Below, in pieces: positions 8,297 to 17,046 of a DNA stretch of 64,000 nucleotides (its first letter is position 1; each line of letters opens with the position of its first letter). Both the position numbers and the translations under genes were made by a program. Source of the stretch: Methylovirgula sp. 4M-Z18 (GTDB lineage Bacteria > Pseudomonadota > Alphaproteobacteria > Rhizobiales > Beijerinckiaceae); contig NZ_CP149574.1 in assembly GCF_037890675.1 (NCBI RefSeq), forward strand, positions 3,510,874 to 3,574,873, in the 5' to 3' direction. The notes under the pieces were generated by a model. The model was not told the DNA's origin and searched no databases. It worked only from the letters and a program-made list of their open reading frames with translations.

Positions 8297-9388
8297 TTAT
8301 GCCGCAACTGTCTCTGCGGCCGGTGATCCTTTGACCCCGCGCAGCAAACCGCGCGTGGTCACGATCCCGACAACTGCGCCATCTTCGACCACGGCGATTG
8401 CATCCTGCCTCGATTGCATCGTGAGGCTGATGAGCTCGTCGATATCGGCGTCGGGCTTGGTCTTGAAGAGATTGGCGATATCGACGCCCGGTTGCGCTCG
8501 CCGGTATTCTGCAACAGGCTCCATGACGGAGTGGGCCTTGATCAGATGGAGGCGAGAAATGCCGGCGACGAACTCGGCGACGTAAGGATCGGCAGGTTTC
8601 AGCACAATATCTTCGGCTGTTCCAACCTGGATGATGATACCGTCCTTCATGATCGCGATGCGATCGCCGATGCGGATGGCTTCATCCAAATCGTGCGTAA
8701 TGAAGACTGCCGATTTGCCCAGCTGCTTGGTCAATTGTCTGAATTCATCTTGCAGCTGGCGCCGAATGAGCGGATCGAGCGCACTAAAAGGCTCATCCAT
8801 GAGAATGATTTCGGGGTCCGCCGCCAGGGCGCGAGCCAATCCGACACGCTGCTGCATCCCACCTGACAATTCCGTCGGGTATCGCGCGCCCCAATCCCCC
8901 AACCCGACCGTGGCCAGCGCATCTTGGGCGATTTTGTTCCGCTGTGCTTTCGGGATCCCCTGCACCTCAAGACCAAACGCCGCATTTTCGAGTACGGTTC
9001 GGTAAGGCAGCAGAGCGACGCTTTGGAAAACCATCGCGATATGGCGCGCCCGCATCTCGCGCAGCTCGGCGGAACTCAACGCGGAGAGATCGCGGCCTTT
9101 GACGAAGACCTTGCCCAAGCTTGGCGTGATGAGCCGATTCAACAGCCTGATGAGCGTAGACTTCCCACTACCCGAGAGCCCCATGATACAGAAAATCTCA
9201 CCGCGGCGAACTTGCAGGCTGGCGTCGGACACGCCGACAACGCAGTTGAACTCTTGAAGCACCTGCTTCTTGGACAAGCCACGCTCAGCAACCGCCTTCA
9301 TCGCCTCAGCAGCGTTGCCGCCAAAAATCTTCCACAAGGATTGGCAGTCGATCAGGACCTCGTTGATGTCGATAAGAGTATTTGTCAT
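8297..9388 (-). CDS. ProV/OpuAA-type ABC transporter ATPase with C-terminal CBS region
   Basis: Cytoplasmic ATPase (363 residues) energising the import of a quaternary amine. Walker A is GLSGSGKST, the ABC signature LSGGMQQRVGLARA and Walker B ILMDEPFSALDP; the switch His is in FITHDLDEA. The long N-terminal extension before Walker A, with AAEAMKAVAERGLSKKQVLQ, is a ProV hallmark. The last about 90 residues form the CBS region used for osmotic or nucleotide control; only one repeat is clear (DAIAVVEDGAVVGIVTTRGL). The start ATG at 9388 has GGAGGGGAAAT upstream. Confidence 0.93.
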   Translation of the reverse strand: MTNTLIDINEVLIDCQSLWKIFGGNAAEAMKAVAERGLSKKQVLQEFNCVVGVSDASLQVRRGEIFCIMGLSGSGKSTLIRLLNRLITPSLGKVFVKGRDLSALSSAELREMRARHIAMVFQSVALLPYRTVLENAAFGLEVQGIPKAQRNKIAQDALATVGLGDWGARYPTELSGGMQQRVGLARALAADPEIILMDEPFSALDPLIRRQLQDEFRQLTKQLGKSAVFITHDLDEAIRIGDRIAIMKDGIIIQVGTAEDIVLKPADPYVAEFVAGISRLHLIKAHSVMEPVAEYRRAQPGVDIANLFKTKPDADIDELISLTMQSRQDAIAVVEDGAVVGIVTTRGLLRGVKGSPAAETVAA

Positions 9389-9489
9389 CGGATTTCCCCT
9401 CCGAAGCGGTCGTTCGCCGCTTTCTCCGGTTGTCTCTCGTTACCATCCACCGCCCGCCGAAGTGCCGAGCGGTGGATGTCAAGCCGGCA

Positions 9490-10338
9490 TTATTTCTTGA
9501 TATTCTCCCAGCGCTTCACCAGGTCTGCATGGCCATCGAGCCAGTCCTTGACAGCCTGATCCATGGTCTTTCCGTCTTTGACCTCCGCGTTGATCGTGGT
9601 GATATCCGCCAATGGCAAATAGATGCTGGAAATGACTTCGCGCGCGTGCGGATCTGCTTCCGAGAAGCCCTTATGACCGATCCAGTAGTAGCTCTGCGGC
9701 GGAGGGAAAACGCCCTTCGGATCCTTCAAGAACTTCACGTCGTACTTTTGCATCATCCACGACGGTTCCCAGAGCGTGACGGCAATCGCTTCTTTGCGAT
9801 CGATCGCGGACTTCAGGGCTGCCGTCATACCGGCCGTGCTCCCCTCGACAAGCTGCAATTTGAGTCCGTAAGTTTTAACCGCGTTCGCGGCGTCGCGCAT
9901 GAGGCCAGAACCCGGTTCGATGCCGATGATCTTACCGCCGAACTTGTCCGCGTTGTCATTGAGCTGGTCGATCGAGTCGATGTCCATATATTTGGGCACG
10001 GCGATCGCCTGATAGAGTCCATGGGACACCGGCGAGATCTTCTCCAAGCGGCTCTTGTTCTTGTCCCAGTAGTCCTGCGCCACGTAATCGGTCTGAGACG
10101 CCAGGATCTGGATGTCACCCTTGCTCAATGCGGCATAGGCGATACCCCATTCCGAGAACTCGGTGACCTTGACTTTGTACCCGGCATCTTCCAGGACTTT
10201 CTTCGTTACGCCCGTAATGGGGGTTAGATCCTCCCAGGAGAGGGTCCCCATTTCGATCGTCTTTTCTTGTGCTCGGACAGGCAGTATTGTCATACCGACC
10301 ATCGCTGCGGCACACAGCGCTTTCCATAACGTTTTCAC
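9490..10338 (-). CDS. ProX/OpuAC-type glycine betaine-family solute-binding protein
   Basis: Periplasmic binding protein (282 residues) with a Sec signal peptide ending near LPVRAQEK. The body resembles the OpuAC fold, with aromatic-rich stretches (TLWEPSWMMQKYD, PPQSYYWIG) of the kind that cage trimethylammonium groups. The GTG start at 10338 is preceded by GAGGAG about 6 nt away; a frame extension to 10377 exists but has no signal-peptide logic. It is the first transporter gene, between the oxidase gene and the ATPase gene. The ligand is probably a betaine or related methylated amine (inference from family and neighbours). Confidence 0.9.
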   Translation of the reverse strand: MKTLWKALCAAAMVGMTILPVRAQEKTIEMGTLSWEDLTPITGVTKKVLEDAGYKVKVTEFSEWGIAYAALSKGDIQILASQTDYVAQDYWDKNKSRLEKISPVSHGLYQAIAVPKYMDIDSIDQLNDNADKFGGKIIGIEPGSGLMRDAANAVKTYGLKLQLVEGSTAGMTAALKSAIDRKEAIAVTLWEPSWMMQKYDVKFLKDPKGVFPPPQSYYWIGHKGFSEADPHAREVISSIYLPLADITTINAEVKDGKTMDQAVKDWLDGHADLVKRWENIKK

Positions 10339-10441
10339 GACACACTCCTCCTCATTTTGATGCACGCGATTCGTCAAAAAATGCGCGCACGTCGTCGAAG
10401 GCCGGACTCGCGTCCGCCTTTGTTATTGCGGTGCCGGGACC

Positions 10442-11785
10442 TTATCTCTCCCGGCCGGCCCGCAATTCTTGCAGTCGAATTACCGAATTGATGCCGAGCC
10501 AGGCGAAGGGTTCGGGCGGAATTCTGCTTGGCTTCGGTTGATGTCGATAATTTTCGAGGTCTTGGCTAAAGGAATTGGTGGCCAGGTCAGCGGCCATCAT
10601 CCCAGCAAGCGTGCTTTTGACGGTTCCCAGGCCGTTTTCGCAGCAGGCCGAGTAGAGATTCTCCTCGACCTCGCCAAACGCGGGCGCATGGTTCCGGCTC
10701 AGGCAGAGTGCGCCTGCCCACCGGTGTTCGAACGGCACGCCGCGCAACTCGGGAAAGCGCGCGTCGAGGGATCGCCTTTGCTCCGACGATATACGTCCGA
10801 CGCGTTGATCAGAGACCCGAAGGCTCGGATCATAGGTAAAGCGCGTGCGAATGACGATCCGCGCCTTTCCTTGATTGCAGATCTTTCGAACCGTCGCGCC
10901 CATGGGATCGGAGGGCAGCAGAGCCCAACGTTCCGCACCGGTGGCGCGGCCGCCTTCCCCTTGCTGCGCGTACGCGGCTGTCATTGACGCATAGGTGAAA
11001 ATGTGCATCAGCCGATGCTGGAAATGTCCGAAGCTCTGGATGTGTCCGTTCACGCCCAGAATGACTTTCGGCGCAGTGATGGTTCCCCGATTGGACCGCG
11101 CCTGCCAATGCGCTCCCCGCCGATTGAGTTCGAGAACAGGCGAGCGTTCGTAGAGTTCGATTTTCGACCCAAGGCCCCCCACCAATCCGAAAATATAGTC
11201 CGCGGGCTGAATCATGACGGCACCCGGCGTGTAGAGGCCGCCGAGATAATACTCGGACCCCGTGATGGCGCGCATCTGGGCCTTATCGAGGAGTTCGCAC
11301 TTTTCGCCGATACGACTGAGCGACGTCCGATAGTTTTCGTTCAATGTCAGGCCGCGCGGAGTCGCGGCAGCATTGATCTTGCCGGATGGATCGAACGTCC
11401 CCTTCGACATGCCGTATTCGGCAGCCGCGTCTGCGGCGAACGCAATGGCGAGACGATTCTGCGCGATTTCCGATGCGGTCGACTGCGCGTCGGCCACAGA
11501 ATATTCTCCGCTCGAAAGATTGTGCGGAACGTCGATCATGTAGCCCGAGTTGCGTCCCGCCGTTCCTTTTGCAACATCGCCGGCATCGAGCACGACGATC
11601 TTTTCTCCCGGTCTGAGTTGGGTCAGCCTGCGGGCTGCGGAAAGACCCGCAAAGCCGGCGCCGACAATCAGCCAATCGGCCAGGACATCGCCGTCAAGCG
11701 TTCGAACCGCGAAGTTGCGGGTACTGATGGCCTCCCAGCCAGAAGTCCCCGCATTCACAGGCAATCGCTTGACGACGCCGCTCAT
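10442..11785 (-). CDS. FAD-dependent amine/amino-acid oxidoreductase (DAO family, PuuB-like)
   Basis: Flavoprotein of 447 residues. The dinucleotide-binding motif LIVGAGFAGLSAARRL lies near residue 40, after an N-terminal extension typical of PuuB-like gamma-glutamylputrescine oxidases rather than of D-amino-acid oxidases. GRNSGYMIDVPHN follows the FAD site and ENGLGTVKSTLAGMMAADL closes the fold. It oxidises a secondary or tertiary amine and would feed an aldehyde or imine to the neighbouring dehydrogenase and lyase. Its ATG overlaps the stop of the aldehyde dehydrogenase gene by 4 nt. The substrate is unproven. Confidence 0.87.
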   Translation of the reverse strand: MSGVVKRLPVNAGTSGWEAISTRNFAVRTLDGDVLADWLIVGAGFAGLSAARRLTQLRPGEKIVVLDAGDVAKGTAGRNSGYMIDVPHNLSSGEYSVADAQSTASEIAQNRLAIAFAADAAAEYGMSKGTFDPSGKINAAATPRGLTLNENYRTSLSRIGEKCELLDKAQMRAITGSEYYLGGLYTPGAVMIQPADYIFGLVGGLGSKIELYERSPVLELNRRGAHWQARSNRGTITAPKVILGVNGHIQSFGHFQHRLMHIFTYASMTAAYAQQGEGGRATGAERWALLPSDPMGATVRKICNQGKARIVIRTRFTYDPSLRVSDQRVGRISSEQRRSLDARFPELRGVPFEHRWAGALCLSRNHAPAFGEVEENLYSACCENGLGTVKSTLAGMMAADLATNSFSQDLENYRHQPKPSRIPPEPFAWLGINSVIRLQELRAGRER

Positions 11786-13299
11786 CGCACCGTCTCTTCA
11801 ACTGAGCGATCCGAGACATCGATCCAGATCGTCTTGAGTTCGGTGTACTGGTCGTGCGCCCAAATCGATTTGTCGCGGCCGCCGAAACCAGATTCCTTAT
11901 AACCACCGAACGGTGTGGTCGCGTCGCCCTCGCCGAAGCAATTGACGGTGACAACGCCCGCACGGATCTCGCGCGACAGCTTGATCGCGTGTCTGAAACT
12001 ACCGGTGTAAACCGACGCCGTCAGGCCGTACACGGTGTCATTGGCAAGAGCGATCGCCTCCGAAAGGGAGTTGAAGGTCGTGACCGAGAGGACCGGGCCG
12101 AAGATCTCTTCTTGAAAGAGGCGGCTGTCGCGGCCGACGCCGTCGACGACGGTCGGTTCGACGAAGATGTCCTTCTGCGTCTGTCCACCAAAGGCAAGCG
12201 AAAGGTGCTCAGACTTGATCATCTCCAGGTACGACTTCACCTTCTCGAAATGCGCTTTGCTGACGAGCGAGCCGACACGATTCTCCGGATTGAGCGGGTC
12301 GCCCATTTTCCATTCGCGCATATAGGCACCGATGCGGGACATGAGCTCGTCTTTCACCGACGCCTGGACGATGAGGCGGGAAGTTGCCGAGCAATTCTCC
12401 CCCATATTCCAGAACGCGCCGTTGACGACTTGCTCGGCCACGAGATCGAGATCTTCCACATCGTTCATCACGACGGCGGGATTCTTGCCCCCGCATTCCA
12501 GAACGATGCGTTTCAGATTGGACTCGGCGGCATAGCGCAGGAAGCGTCGGCCGGTGGCAGTCGAGCCGGTGAAGCTGACCATGGCAATGTCCATATGCAT
12601 GCCGATCGGCTCGCCGGCGTCCTTGCCGCCGCCGCTCACCACATTGAAAACGCCAGCCGGAACGCCGGCATCATGCGCGAGTTCAGCCACTCGCAAAGCG
12701 GTGAGCGTCGTCTCCTGAGCTGGCTTCACAATGATCGAGCAGCCCGCCGCCAGTGCTGGGCCTATCTTCCATGCCAGCATCAGCAACGGGAAATTCCACG
12801 GGAGCACAAGGCCCACGACACCAATCGGTTCGCGCACAACGAGCGTAAGCGCATTCGACCCGACTGGCGCTGTATTGTCGTAGATCTTATCGATCAGTTC
12901 CGCATGCCAGCGGATCGTATGGATCGTATCGGGCACGTCCACGGTCTGGCATTCGCGGACCGGCTTGCCGCTGTCGAGACTTTCCAGCACCGCCAGTTCG
13001 TGGCGATTGCGCTCGAGCAACTTGGCGAATTTGAGCAGGACCTCCTTGCGCTCGCCAGGAGAGCGAAGATGCCAGCGGCCATCCTCGAACGCCTCCTTCG
13101 CTTTCGAGACCGCATAGTCGACATCGGCGGGGCCGCATGCTGCGACTTCCGTCAAAACCTCTCCGGTTGCGGGATTGGTCGTCTTGAAAGTCTTTCCCGA
13201 TGCCGCCGGCCGAAATGCGCCATCGATGAAGGCATTCGACGGATAAGACATCGAACGTGCGATCGCTGCATATTCGGCTGCGGTCAGAAGATCACGCAT
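11782..13299 (-). CDS. NAD-dependent aldehyde dehydrogenase (PuuC-like)
   Basis: A 505-residue cytosolic aldehyde dehydrogenase. Catalytic residues are in place: Asn169 (PWNF), general base Glu268 (LECGGKNP) and nucleophile Cys303 (GENCSATSRL). It resembles gamma-glutamyl-gamma-aminobutyraldehyde and betaine aldehyde dehydrogenases. Paired with the PuuB-like oxidase next to it, it probably oxidises the aldehyde released from an amine. The start at 13299 has GGGAG 8 nt upstream and overlaps the end of the DapA-family gene by 8 nt, so it belongs to the same operon. Confidence 0.92.
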   Translation of the reverse strand: MRDLLTAAEYAAIARSMSYPSNAFIDGAFRPAASGKTFKTTNPATGEVLTEVAACGPADVDYAVSKAKEAFEDGRWHLRSPGERKEVLLKFAKLLERNRHELAVLESLDSGKPVRECQTVDVPDTIHTIRWHAELIDKIYDNTAPVGSNALTLVVREPIGVVGLVLPWNFPLLMLAWKIGPALAAGCSIIVKPAQETTLTALRVAELAHDAGVPAGVFNVVSGGGKDAGEPIGMHMDIAMVSFTGSTATGRRFLRYAAESNLKRIVLECGGKNPAVVMNDVEDLDLVAEQVVNGAFWNMGENCSATSRLIVQASVKDELMSRIGAYMREWKMGDPLNPENRVGSLVSKAHFEKVKSYLEMIKSEHLSLAFGGQTQKDIFVEPTVVDGVGRDSRLFQEEIFGPVLSVTTFNSLSEAIALANDTVYGLTASVYTGSFRHAIKLSREIRAGVVTVNCFGEGDATTPFGGYKESGFGGRDKSIWAHDQYTELKTIWIDVSDRSVEETVR

Positions 13300-14203
13300 T
13301 GTTGGCTCCCGAGGTAATTTGAGCAATGGTGCGCTTCAGAGTCGTGACGATCGTCTGAAGGGTGCGCTTGTCTTCCGAATTGAGCGGACGCAGCGGCGCG
13401 CGCACCTGGCCGACATCGAGGCCGTTCAACTCGCATCCGAATTTGATCGACTGCACGAATTTGCCGCCCTCGAGAAAATCCATCAGCGGCAGCATGGCCG
13501 ACATGATCTTGCGGCCTTTGTCGAAGTTCTTTTCCACCACGCAGGCTTCGTAGAGTGCGACATGTTCGCGGGGAATGAAATTCGAGCCGGCGCAAACCCA
13601 GCTACGCGCTCCCCAGGCAAAGAACTCGAGCGCCTGATCGTCCCAGCCGCACGACAGGCCGATATGCGGGAACTCCCGCGCGAGCATATGGACGCGGCCC
13701 ATCTCGCCGGAGCTTTCCTTGATGGCCACGACATTCTTGGATTTACCGACGCGAGCGAGATAGTCCTCACCCATATTGACGCCCATGCGCGCCGGATAGT
13801 TGTAGAGCATAATGGGCAGGTTGGCGGCGCGGTCGACCGCCAGCGCGTGAACCGCATTCTCCCGTTCGGTCGGCAAGGCATAGGGAGGCGAAGTCACGAG
13901 GATCGCATCGGCGCCGATCGCCTTTGCCGCCTTCGCATATTCGATCGAATCTTCCGTGCGCGTCGCGCCCGTTCCGACGATTAGCGGCAAACGCGTCCCG
14001 ATGACGTCCCTGGCATAGGCCGCGAGGTCGAACCGTTCCTGCGCCGAATGCGCATAATATTCGCCCGTCGACCCGCCCACGATGATGCCATGGACCTTGG
14101 CTTCGATCAGGGATTCGAGAACTGCCGCGAACGCCTTCTTTACAATGGCACCATCGGCGGCGTGCGGGGTGACCGCCGGTGTGTAAATACCTTCGAATCT
14201 CAC
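13292..14203 (-). CDS. DapA (DHDPS/NAL) family lyase or deaminase
   Basis: TIM-barrel Schiff-base enzyme of 303 residues. The Lys is in VVAIKESSG (K162) and the Tyr in LYNYP (Y134). GGSTGEYYAHSAQER corresponds to the keto-acid-binding loop (GTTGE in DHDPS). In hydroxyproline pathways such enzymes act as pyrroline-4-hydroxy-2-carboxylate deaminases; others are aldolases for 2-keto-3-deoxy acids. Because it sits with a racemase homologue, an amine oxidase and an aldehyde dehydrogenase, a deaminase role in a hydroxyproline-like route is plausible. GTG start with GGAG 8 nt upstream. It is clearly distinct from the homologue at 30074-31036. Confidence 0.88.
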   Translation of the reverse strand: MRFEGIYTPAVTPHAADGAIVKKAFAAVLESLIEAKVHGIIVGGSTGEYYAHSAQERFDLAAYARDVIGTRLPLIVGTGATRTEDSIEYAKAAKAIGADAILVTSPPYALPTERENAVHALAVDRAANLPIMLYNYPARMGVNMGEDYLARVGKSKNVVAIKESSGEMGRVHMLAREFPHIGLSCGWDDQALEFFAWGARSWVCAGSNFIPREHVALYEACVVEKNFDKGRKIMSAMLPLMDFLEGGKFVQSIKFGCELNGLDVGQVRAPLRPLNSEDKRTLQTIVTTLKRTIAQITSGANNA

Positions 14204-14217
14204 GGCAGTTTCTCCAT

Positions 14218-14913
14218 CTATGGGCCGACCGACCCGTCAACCAGGGCGTCCGCCTTCATTCCCTGCGGGGCGATGAACATTTCCATGTTCTCCCGCGAGA
14301 GCTCCCAATGTTCGAACACGAGGTCGACGACCGTGTCTTCGTCGCGCGCCGCAATTGCAGCGATGAAGGCGTCGTGATGTTCGACGGCGACGTGCAGACG
14401 CCGCTCCATATCCTCATTCGTCGGCCGAAAGAACGTGTGGCCGATCCGGGCATGATCGATCAGAAGCCGGCCGAGGCTGGACTGCAGGTAAACATTGCCC
14501 GACATCTCTCCCATGATTTCATGGAAGCGATTGTTCTCGATCACCATCGCGTAGGGGTCGCGGGCTTTCGCCGCTGCCCGGAAGCGCTCCTGCGCGCCCT
14601 GAAGCTCCGACATTTGCTTGGGCCTGAAACTCTGCACGGCGAGCCGGCCAATCGCCGCATAGATCATCGGCGCAACGAGGAAGAAATTGCGCAGCGTCGA
14701 ATGGTTCATCGGCACCACCCTCGCGCCGCGGTTCTCCCTGATGTCGAGATAGCCCTCGCCGGCAAGCCGCCGAAGGATTTCGCGCACCGGCGTGCGGGAC
14801 ACTCCGTACTGTTCCCCCAAGGCGACCTCGTCGAGATCCTCATCAGGATCCAGCTCCATCGTGAGAATTTGGCGTTTCAAATCGTCATACAGGCTGCTTT
14901 TGCTGCTCTTCAC
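14218..14913 (-). CDS. GntR-family regulator, FCD (FadR) subfamily
   Basis: A 231-residue regulator. An N-terminal winged helix (EQYGVSRTPVREILRRLAGE) is followed by an all-helical FCD ligand domain with metal-ligand-type histidines (NNRFHEIMGEM; VEHHDAFIAAIAARD). It is the first gene of the minus-strand catabolic run. An AT-rich set of inverted repeats about 90 nt upstream of its start (15002-15050) is the obvious operator. It is most likely a substrate-relieved repressor of the operon. Confidence 0.9.
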   Translation of the reverse strand: MKSSKSSLYDDLKRQILTMELDPDEDLDEVALGEQYGVSRTPVREILRRLAGEGYLDIRENRGARVVPMNHSTLRNFFLVAPMIYAAIGRLAVQSFRPKQMSELQGAQERFRAAAKARDPYAMVIENNRFHEIMGEMSGNVYLQSSLGRLLIDHARIGHTFFRPTNEDMERRLHVAVEHHDAFIAAIAARDEDTVVDLVFEHWELSRENMEMFIAPQGMKADALVDGSVGP

Positions 14914-15001
14914 GGGAACCTCCTGAATGTTCGGCCCGGTTAAGTGTGCGGCAAGCTAGCGCGTTGAACGGTCAATCGCACGTGCTCTGATCGATGTCAA
15001 G

Positions 15002-15050
15002 AAAATTGTATTATATCGTGATACAATTTTTATAATTATATAATACAATT
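15002..15050. promoter_or_regulatory. AT-rich inverted repeats, likely GntR operator and promoter
   Basis: AAAATTGTAT (15002-15011) is mirrored perfectly by ATACAATTTT (15021-15030) across a 9-nt spacer. A second perfect 12-nt pairing joins AATTGTATTATA (15004-15015) to TATAATACAATT (15039-15050). The shared TTGTAT/ATACAA half-site resembles FCD-GntR operators. It lies upstream of the GntR-led minus operon. Confidence 0.55.
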
Positions 15051-15604
15051 CACCGACCATCGTGATGCGGCCCGCTCTGGTTGGGAGCTAGCTTGGCCCA
15101 GGCTGGGCAAATTCGACCGCTTTTGGACGACGTTTTCAGCGCTGGGATTGCGCCGTCAGAGAGAAGGGCTAGCCAAAGATCCATATGCGGCGCAATTTCA
15201 GCGGGCGCAGTGCAAAATGAGCGTTTGTCAATCTGCCGGCAGATGATCGCCAGTGGCACAGTCGCGGCCATCTAAGGCATCGTGCCGTTATTGCCGATGC
15301 TCAATAACGGTCGCTGGAAGTCCTCAAGTACAAAAGTCGCCCGCTGCAATCTGCCTGAAGTGCACTCTGAGACCTCGTCTCAACATCATTGGACGTCTGA
15401 ATTGCCGTCCATCGGGTAAGTCGTCTCAGCCGAGCGAGATGCCCTGGGGTCCGCAATGGTCGTCTACATTAATAACTGCTGCGGCATCAACATCTTGATC
15501 CTCTGGGGTGGCGTCATCGAGCGCGGTTTCTCCGGCCGGGGTTGGCTCACGTTTCGACAGGCATTGTCCCTGGGCGGCAAGGACGAGCGCGGCATCACGG
15601 TCGT
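15051..15604. other. Intergenic region without a recognisable gene
   Basis: About 550 nt between the operator and the truncated ttuD. Reading frames exist on both strands, but none has a recognisable domain, a good ribosome-binding site or convincing codon use. It may be debris from the rearrangement that cut ttuD. Confidence 0.4.
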
Positions 15605-15913
15605 CTATGCCGACCGATTCACTCCCGAAGACGAGAAGCGCCGCGCTCGCGAGACGGCGAAGAGGCCTGCTCCATCCCTTTCCTTAAATGCTTCACCGTC
15701 TCCATATCGCGTGATGACGAGGCCCGAGAGCGGCTTGTCCTTGGGCCACGTTTTTTCCGCCGCAAGGGCCATGGAGGCCGCCGCTTTGCCCGCACCGACA
15801 ACGACCGTGCGACCCTTCGGCGGAGGTGGAAGATACTTTGGCACCGCAATATCCGGCTGGACGGCGGCGGCCGCCGCATCGAACATCGCACGAACAAGGG
15901 CGGCGCCGTCCAT
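15605..15913 (-). pseudogene. ttuD: Truncated glycerate 2-kinase / hydroxypyruvate reductase (ttuD)
   Basis: The first about 70 residues read as the N-terminus of the MOFRL/DUF4147 glycerate kinase family (KGRTVVVGAGKAAASMALA, SGLVITRYGDGE). In tartrate clusters this enzyme handles glycerate or hydroxypyruvate and is about 420 residues long. Here the family likeness stops near GDGEAFKERD and the frame ends at 102 codons, with no continuation that I recognise in any frame downstream. The position directly after ttuC (24-nt gap) and same strand confirm it as the remains of ttuD, removed by deletion or rearrangement. It is probably non-functional. Confidence 0.75.
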
Positions 15914-15937
15914 GGTCTCACTCTCGCAGATCGTGGG

Positions 15938-17014
15938 TCAATCGTTGGCGCCCTGGATCGCGGCAATCACGGCATCAGTCACCTCTGCCGTGTTCGATGA
16001 GCCGCCAAGATCGGGCGTATGGTAGCGCTCGTCGGCCGTGACGCGTTCGATCGCCTTCATCAGCCGATCAGCAGCGGGCCTTTCGCCGAGATGTTCGAGC
16101 ATCATCACCGCCGACCAGAAGGTACCCACCGGATTGGCGATGCCCTTGCCCATGATATCGAAGGCGGAGCCGTGGATCGGCTCGAACATCGAGGGGAAGG
16201 TGCGTTCCGGGTTGAGGTTCGCGGTCGGCGCAATGCCAAGCGAGCCGGCGAGCGCGGCGGCAAGGTCGGAGAGAATGTCGGCGTGAAGGTTGGTCGCGAC
16301 AATCGTATCTATGGTTTCCGGCTTGATCACCATGCGCATGGTCATGGCGTCCACCAGCATCTTGTCCCATGTTACATCCGGGAACTCGGCGGCGATGAGG
16401 GCGGCGATTTCGTCCCACATCACCATCGCATGACGCTGCGCATTCGACTTGGTGACGACGGTGAGCAGCTTGCGCGGCCTAGATTGCGCAAGACGGAAAG
16501 CAAAGCGCATGATGCGCTCAACGCCGGCGCGCGTGAGGATTGAGACATCGGTGGCCGCTTCAATCGGCAGGCCCTGATGTACCCGACCGCCGATGCCGGC
16601 ATATTCGCCCTCCGAGTTTTCGCGCACGATCACCCAATCGAGTTCTTTGTTTTCTACTTTGCGCAACGGCGAGGTGATGCCGGGCAGCACGCGGGTTGGG
16701 CGCACATTGGCGTACTGGTCAAACGGCTGGCAAATGGCAAGTCGCAAGCCCCAGAGCGTGACGTGATCGGCGATTTCCGGATGACCGGCCGAGCCGAACA
16801 GGATTGCATCGTGATGGCGGATCTGGTCGCGGCCGTTTTCCGGCATCATGCGGCCGTGTACTTTGTAATATTCGCCGCCCCAGTCGAAATGATCGAACTG
16901 AAAGGCAAAGCTGCCCTCGCGCGCCGCCAGCGCTTTGAGCACTTGCACGCCCGCTTCAACAACTTCGGTGCCGATGCCATCGCCTGGAATGGCTGCGATC
17001 TTGTATGTCTTCAT
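15938..17014 (-). CDS. ttuC: Tartrate dehydrogenase (isocitrate/isopropylmalate dehydrogenase family)
   Basis: A 358-residue NAD-dependent beta-decarboxylating dehydrogenase. It oxidises tartrate (and D-malate) with Mn(II), giving oxaloglycolate or decarboxylated products. It has the IPGDGIGTEVV start, the substrate loop VRENSEGEYAGIGGR and metal-binding aspartates in the ATNLHADILSDLAAAL segment. The true start is ATG 17014, with AAGGAG 9 nt upstream; the frame stays open far upstream inside ttuB but that extension is not protein-like. The order ttuB-ttuC-ttuD with a divergent ttuA matches Agrobacterium vitis tartrate clusters. Confidence 0.92.
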   Translation of the reverse strand: MKTYKIAAIPGDGIGTEVVEAGVQVLKALAAREGSFAFQFDHFDWGGEYYKVHGRMMPENGRDQIRHHDAILFGSAGHPEIADHVTLWGLRLAICQPFDQYANVRPTRVLPGITSPLRKVENKELDWVIVRENSEGEYAGIGGRVHQGLPIEAATDVSILTRAGVERIMRFAFRLAQSRPRKLLTVVTKSNAQRHAMVMWDEIAALIAAEFPDVTWDKMLVDAMTMRMVIKPETIDTIVATNLHADILSDLAAALAGSLGIAPTANLNPERTFPSMFEPIHGSAFDIMGKGIANPVGTFWSAVMMLEHLGERPAADRLMKAIERVTADERYHTPDLGGSSNTAEVTDAVIAAIQGAND

Positions 17015-17046
17015 TTCGAATGTCTCCTTTGTGGTTGTGTGAAAGA

